Source of the DNA: Luzula sylvatica
Lineage: Eukaryota > Streptophyta > Magnoliopsida > Poales > Juncaceae
Assembly (NCBI GenBank): GCA_946800325.1
Contig: OX326960.1
Location: 54,272,855 to 54,336,854, forward strand
Reading direction: 5' to 3'
DNA length: 64,000 bases
Shown: positions 23,941-35,423 of the stretch, piece after piece
Numbering within the stretch: the first letter of the stretch is position 1
How the letters are laid out: each line of letters opens with the position of its first letter
Made by a program: the position numbers and the translations under genes
The notes under the pieces: model-generated
What the model saw: only the letters and a program-made list of their open reading frames with translations
The model's database searches: none
What the model was told of the DNA's origin: nothing

Positions 23941-24050
23941 TTTTGAAGAGAATCCTAGGCCACGAATCGTGGCCATTATAGGTTTTTTTTTATATATTGA
24001 GGATTTATTGTGCTGAGCACTCAACCATCTAGGCTATGGGACCATTGGCT
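23941..24050 (-). mobile_element. tRNA-derived SINE with perfect target duplication
   Basis: A perfect 15-bp direct repeat, TGATCCAATATTATT, flanks it (23926-23940 and 24051-24065). On the minus strand the head reads AGCCAATGGTCCCATAGCC then TAGATGGTTGAGTGCTCAGC, a box-A-like tRNA match and the same head as the dimeric SINE at 2280. The internal part diverges, so it may be another subfamily or shortened copy. Confidence 0.7.
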
Positions 24051-24065
24051 TGATCCAATATTATT

Positions 24066-24565
24066 GTAAAGACAATTAATTCAATACGTTTTCATAGGGC
24101 ACTACAATAATAATATGCGGATTAGAATTTATTAGATAAATTTCATGCTAATAAATATTTTCTGCATGATCCAAAATCCGATTCGAAATACGCTGAGTTA
24201 ACAAGTTAAAATATGCATGTAAGTTTTCATTCTCATAGTGTATTTGAATTCGTATTTGGATCATTTAAATTTCTATAGGATTTAGATGCGATACTCCTTG
24301 ACTCAGTCACTCGGGCCCGAAACCGATCCATTGGCAAAACCCTAGCACGATGCAACCAACATAACATTTGAAATTTCAGTCTTGGCAAAATCCAGGATTT
24401 CAAAAACAAATGTACCAAAAGAAAAAGAAAATGAAAATGAAGTTATACACATCACAATTCACACATCATCATCCCCAACACAACCTACAACTTAAAACTC
24501 TAAAATCTAGAAATTAACAAACAAACAAGAACAACAAACCCAATCAATCATATTTGCGAAGGCTC
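24066..24565. other. Intergenic / 3' flank of the HAL3 gene
   Basis: No independent gene is supported. A minus-strand open stretch at 24233-24418 lacks recognisable domains. The right part probably contains the 3' UTR of the HAL3-type gene. Confidence 0.35.
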
Positions 24566-24633
24566 GAGCTAAGTTCCTCCATTAACACTTTTATAATGAG
24601 AGCTAAGTTCCTCCATTAACACCTTTATAATGA
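24566..24633. repeat. 34-bp tandem duplication across the HAL3 stop codon
   Basis: GAGCTAAGTTCCTCCATTAA and the following CAC(T/C)TTTATAAT occur twice, 34 bp apart (24566-24599 and 24600-24633). The right copy contains the HAL3 stop codon and last coding bases; the left copy lies in the 3' UTR. A second small repeat, ATTTGCGAAGGCTC, occurs near 24551 and 24653. Confidence 0.8.
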
Positions 24634-25271
24634 GCAATAGTAACCACATTATATATTTGCGAAGGCTCAGCCATGGCCCCATTACCATAGTCACCACAAG
24701 CAAGCCGTTTCGTAATTGGCGGAATTACAGAAATGCCGAGCTCGCCAATAATGCTGATGTGGCGCTCCGTGAATGGATTACTCCACATGAACGTATTCAT
24801 AGCCGGCGCCACGTACAACGGCTTGTTATAGTCCCACGCACGAACTATACACGTCAACAAATTGTCGCACATTCCACCAGCAATCTGAACTCGAAAATAT
24901 TCGAATCAAGTTTTTGGGTATTTTCGATATATATTTTTTTGGCTTACCTTGGCGAGAGTATTCGCAGAGAGAGGAACAATGACTAAAATATCGGCCCATT
25001 TTCTTAGCTCGATATGCAACACATCGTCACCGATTTTTTTCCAAGTGGACCACTCGTTTTCGTCGGTGTAGAGAGTCACGTCTCGAGGAATCGACTTTTT
25101 GTCGATGAAATGTAACGCGGACTTGGTCGCGACGGCTCTGACGTCGGCCCATTCTAGAAAGCTGCGGCATAGACTCTCAAATTTTATCGCTGCTACGCTT
25201 CCCGAGGCGGCGAGGAGAATTTTGGGCTTTGTCTTGGTCGAACTCTCTTGCACAGATTTTGAGGTGGCCAT
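24603..25271 (-). CDS. HAL3: Phosphopantothenoylcysteine decarboxylase (HAL3-type flavoprotein), 201 aa
   Basis: Two exons, 25271-24948 and 24884-24603, joined at GT..AG borders give 201 residues beginning MATSKSVQES. The protein removes CO2 from 4'-phosphopantothenoylcysteine to give 4'-phosphopantetheine in coenzyme A synthesis, using FMN. Visible landmarks are the flavin-binding ASGSVAAIK (residues 22-30), active-site His86 in DVLHIELRKWADIL, PLSANTLAK (100-108), the PAMNTFMW motif with Asn138, and Cys171 in LACGDYGNGAMAEP. In the Arabidopsis HAL3a family these His, Asn and Cys residues are catalytic or in the substrate clamp. Length is normal. The C-terminal tail after MAEPSQIY (VVTIAHYKGVNGGT) looks unusual, and its coding sequence is partly duplicated just downstream. 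A longer in-frame start at 25301 exists, but the shorter start follows a leader-intron acceptor. Confidence 0.92.
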
Positions 25272-25835
25272 TTTCGTCTGTACAAGATTCAGTATCAGCA
25301 CTTGCTAGTAGTTCAGTGAAAAGAATATAATGTATAACCCCATGGAATTTTAAATCGAAGAAAGAAATTCGAAGGTTTATCTGACAAAAGATGAAAGGAT
25401 GAAGTTGCATAAAGCAGTTAATTGGAAAAAATCGTTAAACAGTAGAGATCTGCGTGTTTCTAAATGACAGTTCAGAGTTCCCAAAAAATTAGTACCAAAA
25501 TAAACACAAAATGCAACCCATACATACTTACTAATTACTACTAATGTTACACTTAGAATATCAAATTCACTCTTTAAGATTGAACTTTATACTCAAATAC
25601 ACTGAATCGAACTACATATTGATGCCAAAAGCCGCCATTAATAACAGTCAAAAGAAAACCAATCCTCGCAAAACAAAAGAACTTACTGATTCACTCACCC
25701 ACCCACCCACCCACCCACACACAGAGGATAGATGAGGCTTTTACCTCGAGAAGGAGCTTGCTTCCCGTCGAGCGCGCGGGAAAGAGAGACGGAAGAGGGG
25801 AATTTTTGAGGTTTTCAAGGGCAGAGAAATGGCCG
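25272..25835 (-). promoter_or_regulatory. 5' leader with large leader intron, HAL3 gene
   Basis: Directly upstream of ATG 25271 the minus strand reads ttgtacag then ACGAAAATGGCC, a 3' splice site. A matching donor, CTTCTCGAG then gtaaaag, lies at about 25745. The leader intron would be about 470 bp. It contains a CCCA microsatellite at about 25695-25717. The first leader exon is about 25746-25800. Confidence 0.5.
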
Positions 25836-27189
25836 TCAAACTTGGTTTGTTCCGATCCAGCACCCTTCAGGGATAGCCCAATAAATCTATTTAAGCCCGT
25901 TAAGCTGATAAGCGATTCTTTATTTTTTTATTTTTTTTTTGTTGTTGTTGTTGTTGTTGTTGTTGCATAAAAGCCTTTAGGCAGATAAGCGTTTCTTTAT
26001 TTTTGATAAATATAATACGATTAGAAAAACCTCACTTTTCTAAACATAGTTTTTCAGTTCGAATAATATGTCTTGTGATTTACGAATCATATACATATTT
26101 ACGCTTTCGTATTTAAATAAATTAATAATTTTGCACAAACTATGCTTATAAAATAAATAATAATAACTTAAATTTCGAACAAAAATTAAAGTAGAAAATA
26201 TTGATAACAAAAAATATAAATTTGCGATTTTGAATTACGTAAATATTATTTAATAGGATCATAATCAATTTTTTTTTTTTTAATAACAAATGTATATATT
26301 CGGAGCTGAATGGAGGAATTATATATCGAATTATTATATTCGCAATGTGTAAAAAATTAATTTAATTTGAAAAAATCATAATTTTTCTGCAACATATTAT
26401 AATTAAAAACAATTATTATTATATGTTATATTTATTTAATTTTAATATTTCATACATTATATATATTTGATTAAACTTGATGTTCAAATAGATATTATTT
26501 TATCAATATTTTTTCAATGTGTTTATTTATTATTGTTTATTTTATTATTATATGATGTTAATTTTTCATGTATAACAAATGAAATATTAAAATTATATAA
26601 ACACAATATAATAATTAAGAAAATATTATTATTATATATTATATTTATATAATTTTAATATTTCATATATTATATCTGTATTTGATTAAATTTGATGTTT
26701 AAATAGATGTTCTTTTATTAATATATTTTCAATGTGTTGATTTATTATTGTTTATTTTATTATTATATGATGTTAATTTTTCATGAATAATAAATGAAAT
26801 ATTAAAATTATATAAACACAAGATGTGATAATTTTTTTTAAAAATCTCTACGTGTTAAGAAATGTTTATAAATTTTCTTAAAATTAATAAGAAATAACAA
26901 AAAAAAAAATTAATCGTTACATATGAAAATTGAAGGGTATTTCGGTCAAAAAAATAATAGGGGCATATTTGGAAATAAAAGTTTGATGGAGGAGTTTTTT
27001 TGGAGTTACAAAAGGATATACATTTTTTACAATATCCAAAAAAGTTAAGGGTTAAAAATAGAACAAAACACATATGTGTGAACAGTGTGTGAACAATCAG
27101 ACGACAAAACGTAGAATTCAATTACATATTAGGAAAAATTAAACCATGGCAAACACGAAGACTCTCGCGCAATTGTGCGGGTAAAAAGT
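25836..27189. repeat. Intergenic: GTT microsatellite and a long-TIR-family element copy with internal tandem duplication
   Basis: (GTT)n lies at about 25938-25966. Segment 26410-26620 is repeated directly at about 26625-26835 (period about 215 bp; shared TTTATTATTATATGATGTTA). 26930-27060 closely resembles the right end of the element at 59640-59822 (GGAAATAAAAGTTTGRTRGA, then a TTTTTTGGAGTT phrase). So this is probably a diverged copy of that family, whose left end I could not place. No gene. Confidence 0.45.
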
Positions 27190-27760
27190 TAGTGATATAT
27201 AATTTTGAAGTGCAAGATGTATTTGGTTTATATTCTTTATGAAATATATACATTTTAGATGTACGATATATCTTTCAATGTATGATAGTTTTTTCAGAAG
27301 TGTAAAACTACTTTTCAAACATGTCATATGTATACTGTTTTGTAATTATAATATTTTTAGATTTGTGATATATGTTTTCGAATACCAACAATTTTTTTAC
27401 ATAGATATTGTACTTTTTTAATATAAGTATTTTTTTTTTGCAAAATCCAATAAATATATTATAATAAATTATACTTTTGAATGCCAATAATTTTTTTAGA
27501 TGTATGATATATGTTTTATTTATTATACTCTTTGAATTATAATTTGTTTAGATGTGTGATACATGTTTTGAATACCATAAATATTTTTACATACAAAATA
27601 TATTTTTTGAATAGAAACATATATTTTATGTAAATATCTAATAAATATGTATAAATAAAAATTTATATATTTTTTTAATAAATAATCGGCATTATTATTT
27701 TTAATAAAAATATATATATTTTACTTAATTATCATGTATTAGGTAATATTTTGAATAACA
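27190..27760. repeat. Degenerate short tandem repeats, left edge of the array
   Basis: Units of roughly 70 bp with TTTTTTAGATGTRTGATATA and GAATACCAATAATTTTTT phrases recur. The same block occurs at about 32940-33460 and 38600-39150 in units 2 and 3, but this copy is visibly more diverged. Confidence 0.55.
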
Positions 27761-28179
27761 CTACACAATACGTCGTAAAAAGTCATAAAAAGTATACGAC
27801 GTGAAAAATCTTTTATTTTTAGATTTGCAAAAATGAAAAGAAAAAGAACTAGTTAAGCATGATGAAATCTTATCCGTCCAAACTAAGACAAAACCGTCAT
27901 ATGGGATATTCCAATCTAATTAATCCAAAAATGATCACCTATATTCAGGGTTTGGGAACTAATTATATGTATCAATTTCTCTGCAACCAACTATATAACA
28001 AATCATATTTAAACACATGTAAATCGCCACAGAGAACTAATCGCACTTATGAACTCCTTCAGCACTAATCACAGGAATAAATGTTATAAGGACAGCTTAA
28101 TTATAGCCACAAACAAACACACATTGCTCTGTCTTTATGAACTACTGCCCTGTGAATTATCACTTGTCTTCTCCTTTTC

Positions 28180-28187
28180 TATTTAAA
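28180..28187 (+). promoter_or_regulatory. TATA-like box of orphan gene copy 1
   Basis: TATTTAAA lies 113 bp upstream of the ATG and is conserved at 33873-33880 and 39552-39559 in the other copies, followed by the same GCTATCAGAGCGATGG leader. Confidence 0.4.
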
Positions 28188-28299
28188 GCTATCAGAGCGA
28201 TGGAATAATCAATTTGATTCAAAACTCACAAGTCTTCCGCCAAAAACAAGATTCTGAGCATTTGATTTCAATCTGAATTTGCGCTTCAAATTCGGGAAA

Positions 28300-29730
28300 A
28301 TGAGTTCTTTTAGCTGTTTCTGCCCTTGTTTTGGTGAACGCGGAACTGCAGCATCGCCGGAGGCGACAAGAGATGATCGTGGTAGTCACAGAGGGAGGCG
28401 TTCTTGCAGCTTTTTGTCCAGATTGATGCGTAGGGTATGTCAGTGTATCAATTTAATCATTGAGATGAGATTTTTGAAAATTTTCTGATTTGTTCTTGTT
28501 TACAGGGGAGGAAAAATGCAAGAAATCAAGATCAAGAACGAGTTGAGCAAGAATTCGTGAACGAACATCCCTCCTCTAATTTGGAGAATTCCACTCAGGT
28601 AATGGTTCTTTGTCTGTCTTAATCGAAATTTGTGATTCGGACTTCCAAGATTCGAGCTTTTAATTTTCGAAATGAATTTTGGAAAAGAAAAAAAAAGAAA
28701 ACAGTAGAGAAATGAAACTGAGTTAATTATCTTTTTCACTTCTGGAATCTGCATTGAGTAGTGTTCATCACTTTTGGACGAAATTGGCACATGTGTAATG
28801 GTGCTCTGTGCCAATTCAAATTTTCTGATTCCAACATCTTGAAATTGAAACAATTAAATCCGTTTTTGGTTCGAATTCTTGAATGTTAGGTGGTGTTCGA
28901 TTTCAGTTTCAATTTCAATTTGAAATTGAGAAAGAACATAAAATATTGGACAAACAGATCAAATTCACCTATCCAACTAGTTGATCTAGTCGACACTTTA
29001 TTGATTGAAGTTTTTAAATTGCAGGAGGAGACCAGAAATGAAAGTAACGCAACATCGTCCCCATATTTCGAAGAGATTGATCAAGAGAACCAAAAACACG
29101 TCGAACAAACGGAAACTAATGAAATCGGTGCATTAATTCAGGTAAATAGTTTAATCATTATGTTATTTCACTTTGATTGTTTGTGTTAAAATGTTAAGTT
29201 GAATATGAATTTTTATATAGGATGAACTAGAGGAATCTCCCACATCGACGCATCGTGACCGTGAGCCTGTCATTGCACATCCTCCTCCCAACGGTGCTAT
29301 CAGGATATCTCTTCGAGTTCGACTCGCCATCTTCTTCTTCTTCTGGTTGATTTGTTATAACAACTTGCAAGAGGCATCGGTACAAGATTTGGTACCATTA
29401 ATGGAGGAAAGTCCCGCTTTGAAGATGATGGTACCGTTCGACGCGAGTTCCCCGCCCCTTGTGCCTACACCGGCTTCAGATCTGAATTCATAAGTTGAAA
29501 ATGGATATTCATGGATAAAATGTGTTGTGATTTTGTTAGGTGTTTTATTGGTCCTAGGTTTGTATTTGATTTGGGAGAGTATGTACGGGGCTTATATGCT
29601 TGCCTGGTGTCTCTTGAGTGGAATTGGGGTGAGAGATGAGTTGAGGTTTTCCACATGGATTCATTGGATGAGTATGATATGGAGACAAATAGAAATAGAG
29701 TCAGAGAGAGAGATGGATTGGTTAAATTAG
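28300..29730 (+). pseudogene. Orphan two-hydrophobic-segment protein gene, copy 1 (premature stop)
   Basis: Four exons: 28300-28434, 28506-28598, 29025-29141 and 29221-29730, all GT..AG and all in phase 0. The first 205 codons match copies 2 and 3, starting MSSFSCFCPCFGERG. At 29491-29493 a TAA replaces the TCA (Ser) found in the other copies, right after DLNS. The stop removes the second hydrophobic segment (WIKCVVILLGVLLVLGLYLI) and the whole C terminus. Downstream sequence still matches the other copies (29494-29730), so the stop is a recent single-base change. A truncated 205-residue product with only the first hydrophobic segment cannot be excluded. I do not recognise the family. Confidence 0.7.
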
Positions 29731-31036
29731 TAGTAGGCTTAGTTTATTTTTGTGAATAAATGTTATTTAATTCACATGTAATATGTAATTAATTGATTAT
29801 GCTAATATAATACAAAAGAATTTATATCATTTGTTATGTCATTTGTATGTTGTTACTTGGATATGTTTTCTCAAGAACAAAATGCACAACTCAATTTAAG
29901 AAAACAATGTTAATAAAATATAGAACAAGTAAACTTTATTCCATAATTTTCTTTTTAGTAAACATCAAGTAAAGATTCAGAAAAGTAATAAAATGTACTG
30001 TTTATATATAATGTTTGACAAAAATTAATTAGATTAACTTAATATAAGGTTTGACAACTATTAATAATAAAAATGCAGAGTTTATATATATATATATAAC
30101 AAACTGGATATCTAAGAACATGCTATCTATTTTTTAAAATTATTTTTCTCTAATTTAACCAACACATATAGACTCTAACTACGGTGAATAACATCCACAA
30201 CTCACCATTTTCACGAAGTCTTTAAAATAAAAAAATCAAAGTTTATTTTTTGCAATTTTGGAAATTGTAAGGACTCATTTGAAAATTTAGGGTTGAAAAG
30301 GTTGATTTCCCTGATAATGATCGTTGTAAATGCGGCTAAACTTTGCGTCTAGAGCCCGACCTGGCTGATTGGCTGACTAGTTTGCGAGTGGAGATCCGAT
30401 GTCGCGGCAAGAGTACTCGAGCCTTCACATCGTCAAATAATAAGAAATACATGAGTCTAGAATGACTGAGTGTAACTGTAATTTTATACTTTTATTTTAA
30501 ATAAACTTGATTTTATTTAATATTTTTAACTTGAGGAATTTTACAAAACCCCTAATTTTTCTGTAAATTATGAAAAACCCTCCAATCTTTTATTCTCAAT
30601 CAATTTTTTTTTAAGATTTATGAATTATATATTTTATTTGATCTTTGAGGTTACATTTTTCTGTAATAAATTATGTAAAGTAGTTTTAACTGTGATTTAG
30701 TTTCATATATTGTTCTTATACTTTATCTTTTAATATTTATATTTCCGATACTAATTTGTGTATTATTTTTTTAGTTTGAGTGTTCTCCGAGACGGGTCAA
30801 CTCATAATCGGTTTTTTTTTCCTATTTACCTTCAAAACTATACATAGTTTAATATAATAAAACTAGAGGAGTGATCTTCCCCCGTTATATCAACACGACC
30901 ATATTAAAAGAACAAGTTTAAATAAAAAAAGAAGAAGAAAGAATAAAAGAAATTGTGGATTTCAATTTTTCGTCCTTCTTCTCTGCTTCATTTAGATTGC
31001 TCGAGTACACAAGTTGTGTCTCGTTTCAATTTTTCT
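29731..31036. other. Spacer of unit 1 between orphan gene and LINE fragment
   Basis: 3' UTR of copy 1, then AT-rich DNA. 30525-30600 has AAAACCCCTAATTTTTCTG / GAAAAACCCTCCAATC phrases like the long-TIR family ends. The same sequence is at 35424-36726 in unit 2. No gene. Confidence 0.4.
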
Positions 31037-31940
31037 TCACTGTGCCAGTTCCTGCCTAGCTTGCGTGACAACCGAATTCACATCCAATTCAATTTTCCCA
31101 AATATGAGATTGCACCTCTCTTTCCATATTTGCAATATTGTTTCGCCATGAGATATGAATCCTTGAAAATCATTCTCATTCCATAAATTTTCTCGTTCAT
31201 ATCCACTTTGATTCCACAATTCGTGAGCTCTCCTGGAGAAACTACAATCTTGCAATAGGTGTTTTATGTTCTCCTCGTTCAATTTGCACAGAGAGCATCT
31301 AGACGGTAATATCCACCCTCTTCGTCTTAAGAAATCTTTGGTCGGTGAGAAAGACTTTCCATCCAAATGTTCGCAACTTGGACGGTATTTTCATTGACCA
31401 AATGTTTGCCCACATAACCTCGCATCTACCCCCCATAATCAGCCCCATGTATACAGACTTCGTTATGTATAATACATGGGACTCCTCTCTCCACTTGAGC
31501 TCGTCATCTTCAAGATTCATTACTGGTAAAACTGTTCTTAACCACTCACATTGCGCTTGGGATGTCGGAGATAATGTTAGTCCGAATATTGTTTCCAACT
31601 AAGCATTTGGTTCGAGACACGCCAGGTCCACGCCCTCATCTCGTTAAAAGGAGAATAACTCCAGTGACTTGTATGACAATATGCCTTGTCCCCAATTCGT
31701 GAACCAGAGATGTGTTTGACCCCCCGCCTCCGATCCAGGTTAGTCGGGTTCTAAAAAAGACGTCAATTTTAGAGCCCCCAACATTAATTTTGAAGACATT
31801 CTTGCTATGCCTAGTATAATTGTGTGGTTTATCGGGTAATAAAATTCATTCACCAATTCCCCAAAAAGGTTTTCCTCATTATTTATTGCTTTCCGAAACC
31901 ATCGCATCATCAATGAGCCGTGTCAAAAGCCTTGAAAATG
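31037..31940 (-). pseudogene. LINE 3' fragment with zf-RVT domain, unit 1
   Basis: Minus-strand frames read WFRKAINNEENLFGEL (about 31900), then KIPSKLRTFGWKVFLTDQ, then the zf-RVT pattern CSLCKLNEENIKHLLQDC (about 31285-31235) and a C-terminal stop at 31037. At least one frameshift near 31310 and stop codons between 31600 and 31750 show it is dead. It is a different LINE from that at 11-14 kb. Confidence 0.75.
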
Positions 31941-32239
31941 ATTTGAGTATTTTTATCTTAAGAAGTTTTAATCAATATATTTAAACCATGTTATCAATGC
32001 TAATGAAACTCCATACAGTACATTAAAAATATTTAATCCATTTCTATCATTTCATACAGATAATTTATAAAATAATAATTTTTAACATTTCTAATTATTT
32101 ATCAACTCATATTTATTTTGCAGTCAGATATAAATATAAATACAAATGGAATATGAAAAACTTACAAGACAAACTAATTTAGATTGTGCCGAACATGTCG
32201 AAGAGTCAATATATATGTCCAACACATTAAGAAAATAAT

Positions 32240-32870
32240 TTTAAAAAAAAAATTGGAAAAATACGACAATTTTTTTTTTTGCAGGTGTTAGACTTTACTT
32301 CGGTATTTTTGCAAAATTTTGAAAAAAATTTAAATTTGCTTACTATTGTTTTCAATGACGAAGTTTTTTTAGAAAACATCAATATTAAGTATTTTGTTCC
32401 TTTTAGAGATCAATTATTGCAGTTTATGAAAAATATGATATTTTTATTGTGTTTGAGTTCCTTTTTGCATTTCAAGAAATTAGTGGGAAAAAAATAAATA
32501 TTTGCATGTGTTAGTCTTCACTTACATAATTTTTTTAGCGAAAAATGAAAATTAAGTATTTTGGTATTTTCAGTCATAAATTTTGGCATTTTGAAAAAAT
32601 ATACAAAATTCTATATTTTTGAAAAATAGAAATTTGCTTGTGTTAGTCTTTAATTACGGAGTTTTAATAGGAAAACATGGAATCTGAGTATTTTGCTCGT
32701 TTTAGATAAATATGATAATTCGTTTTTTTTTGCAGGTGTTCGACTTCAGTATTTGCATTCTTGCGAAATTTTTGAAAAAAAATAGAAATTTGCATGTGTT
32801 AATATAAAATTATGGAGTTTTTTTTAGAGAAATATGAATATATAATTATTTTTGTTATGTGCTTCTAAAA
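32240..32870. repeat. Degenerate tandem repeats, unit 1 (same family as 4.3-4.9 kb)
   Basis: Units of roughly 110-130 bp contain GCAGGTGTTAGACTT / GCATGTGTTAGTCTT, GGAGTTTT and AGTATTTTG phrases. Duplicated in unit 2 at 37930-38550. No coding value despite open stretches. Confidence 0.5.
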
Positions 32871-33992
32871 TATCAATTTTTAGATATGTGGCATGTTTTT
32901 CCACAGGAATGACATATAATTTTAAAGAGCAAGACATATTTGGTTTATATGTTTTGTGAAATATATATACATTTTAGATGTACAATATACCTTTCAATAT
33001 ATGATTTTTTTTAGAAATGTAAAACTACTTTTCAAACGTGTCATGTATATACTGTTTATTTATTTTTTAATTATAATTTTTTTAGATGTGTGATATATGT
33101 TTTTGAATACCAATAATTTTGAATATAAGTATTTTTGTTCTGTAAAATCCAATAAATAGTTCATAATAAAATTATACTTTTGAATGCCAATAACTTTTTT
33201 AGATGTATGATATATGTTTTTTTTTTTTAATTATACTCTTGATTGAATTATAATTTTGTTAGATGTGTGATACATGTTTTCGAATACGATAAATATTTTG
33301 ACATGAAATTTATATTCTTTTTCAATAGAAACATATATTTTCTGTAAATATTCAATAAATATGTTTAAATAAAATTTTATATATTTTTTTAATAAATGAC
33401 CAGCATTATTATTTTTAATTAAAAAAATTATATTTTACTTAAATATCATGTATTATGTAATATTTTGAATAACACTACATAATACGTCGTAAAAAGTATA
33501 TCAGATGAAAAATCTTTTATTTTTAGATTTGCAAAAAAGAACTAGTTAAGCATAATGAAATCTTACCCGTCCAAACTAAGACAAAACCGTCATATGGGAT
33601 ATTCCAATCTAATTAATCCAAAAATGATCACCTATATTCAGGGTTTGGGAACTAATTATATGTATCAATTTCTCTACAACCAACTATATAACAAATCATA
33701 TTTGAACACATGTAAATCGCCACAGAGAACTAATCGCACTTATGAACTCCTTCAGCACTAATCACAGGAATAAATGTTATAAGGACAGTTTAATTATAGC
33801 CACAAACAAACACACATTGCTCTGTCTTTATGAACTACTGCCCTGTGAATTATCACTTGTCATCTCCTTTTCTATTTAAAGCTATCAGAGCGATGGAATA
33901 ATCAATTTGATTCAAAACTCACAAGTCTTCCGCCAAAAACAAGATTCTGAGCATTTGATTTCAATCTGAATTTGCGCTTCAAATTCGGTAAA

Positions 33993-35423
33993 ATGAGTTC
34001 TTTGAGCTGTTTCTGCCCTTGTTTTGGTGAACGCGGAACTGCAGCATCGCCGGAGGCGACAAGAGATGATCGTGGTAGTCACAGAGGGAGGCGTTCTTGC
34101 AGCTTTTTGTCCAGATTGATGCGTAGGGTATGTCAGTGTATCAATTTAATCATTAAGACGAGATTTTTGAAAATTTTCTGATTTGTTCTTGTTTACAGGG
34201 GAGGAAAAATGCAAGAAATCAAGATCAAGAACGAGTTGAGCAAGAATTCGTGAACGAACATCCCTCCTCTAATTTGGAGAATTCCACTCAGGTAATGGTT
34301 CTTTGTCTGTCTTAATCGAAATTTGTGATTCGGACTTCCAAGATTCGAGCTTTTAATTTTCGAAATGAATTTTGGAAAAGAAAAAAAAAGAAAACAGTAG
34401 AGAAATGAAACTGAGTTAATTATCTTTTTCACTTCTGGAATCTGCATTGAGTAGTGTTCATCACTTTTGGACGAAATTGGCACATGTGTAATGGTGCTCT
34501 GTGCCAATTCAAATTTTCTGATTCCAACATCTTGAAATTGAAACAATTAAATCCGTTTTTGGTTCGAATTCTTGAATGTTTGGTGGTGTTCGATTTCAGT
34601 TTCAATTTCAATTTGAAATTGAGAAAGAACATAAAATATTGGACAAACAGATCAAATTCACCTATCCAACTAGTCGATCTAGTCGACACTTTATTGATTG
34701 AAGTTTTTAAATTGCAGGAGGAGACCAGAAATGAAAGTAACGCAACATCGTTCCCATATTTCGAAGAGATTGATCAAGAGAACCAAAAACACGTCGAACA
34801 AACGGAAACTAATGAAATCGGTGCATTAATTCAGGTAAATAGTTTAATCATTATGTTATTTCACTTTGATTGTTTGTGTTAAAATGTTAAGTGGAATATG
34901 AATTTTTATATAGGATGAACTAGAGGAATCTCCCACATCGACGCATCGTGACCGTGAGCCTGTCATTGCACATCCTCCTCCCAACGGTGCTATCAGGATA
35001 TCTCTTCGAGTTCGACTCGCCATCTTCTTCTTCTTCTGGTTGATTTGTTATAACAACTTGCAAGAGGCATCGGTACAAGATTTGGTACCATTAATGGAGG
35101 AAAGTCCCGCTTTGAAGATGATGGTACCGTTCGACGCGAGTTCCCCGCCCCTTGTGCCTACACCGGCTTCAGATCTGAATTCATCAGTTGAAAATGGATA
35201 TTCATGGATAAAATGTGTTGTGATTTTGTTAGGTGTTTTATTGGTCCTAGGTTTGTATTTGATTTGGGAGAGTATGTACGGCGCTTTTATGCTTGCGTGG
35301 TGTCTCTTGAGTGGAATTGGGGTGAGAGATGAGTTGAGGTTTTCCACATGGATTCATTGGATGAGTATGATATGGAGACAAATAGAAATAGAGTTAGAGA
35401 GAGAGATGGATTGGTTAAATTAG
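33993..35423 (+). CDS. Orphan two-hydrophobic-segment protein gene, copy 2 (intact, 284 aa)
   Basis: Exons 33993-34127, 34199-34291, 34718-34834 and 34914-35423; lengths 135, 93, 117 and 510 nt, each a multiple of three, with GT..AG borders. The product begins MSSLSCFCPCFGERG, whose Cys cluster could be lipid-modified (inference). It continues with polar, acidic exons 2-3, then exon 4 with ISLRVRLAIFFFFWLICY (first hydrophobic segment), a 50-residue loop of acidic and Pro-rich sequence, WIKCVVILLGVLLVLGLYLI (second segment) continuing into YGAFMLAWCLLSGIG, and a short Trp-rich tail ending MDWLN. Two membrane passes are likely. I recognise no known family. A TATA-like box lies 113 bp upstream. 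This is the only copy with the full-length frame, so I take it as the reference. Confidence 0.7.

Noticed and set aside
28500..28853. 117-residue minus-strand open frame conserved in all three array units.
   Set aside because: It overlaps exon 2 and intron 2 of the orphan gene on the other strand. Its conservation simply follows the recent duplication, and it has no recognisable domain.
32279..32497. Open frame in array units 1 and 2 (also 37966-38241).
   Set aside because: It lies within the degenerate tandem repeat block and is AT-rich; the length difference between units reflects small indels, not coding constraint.
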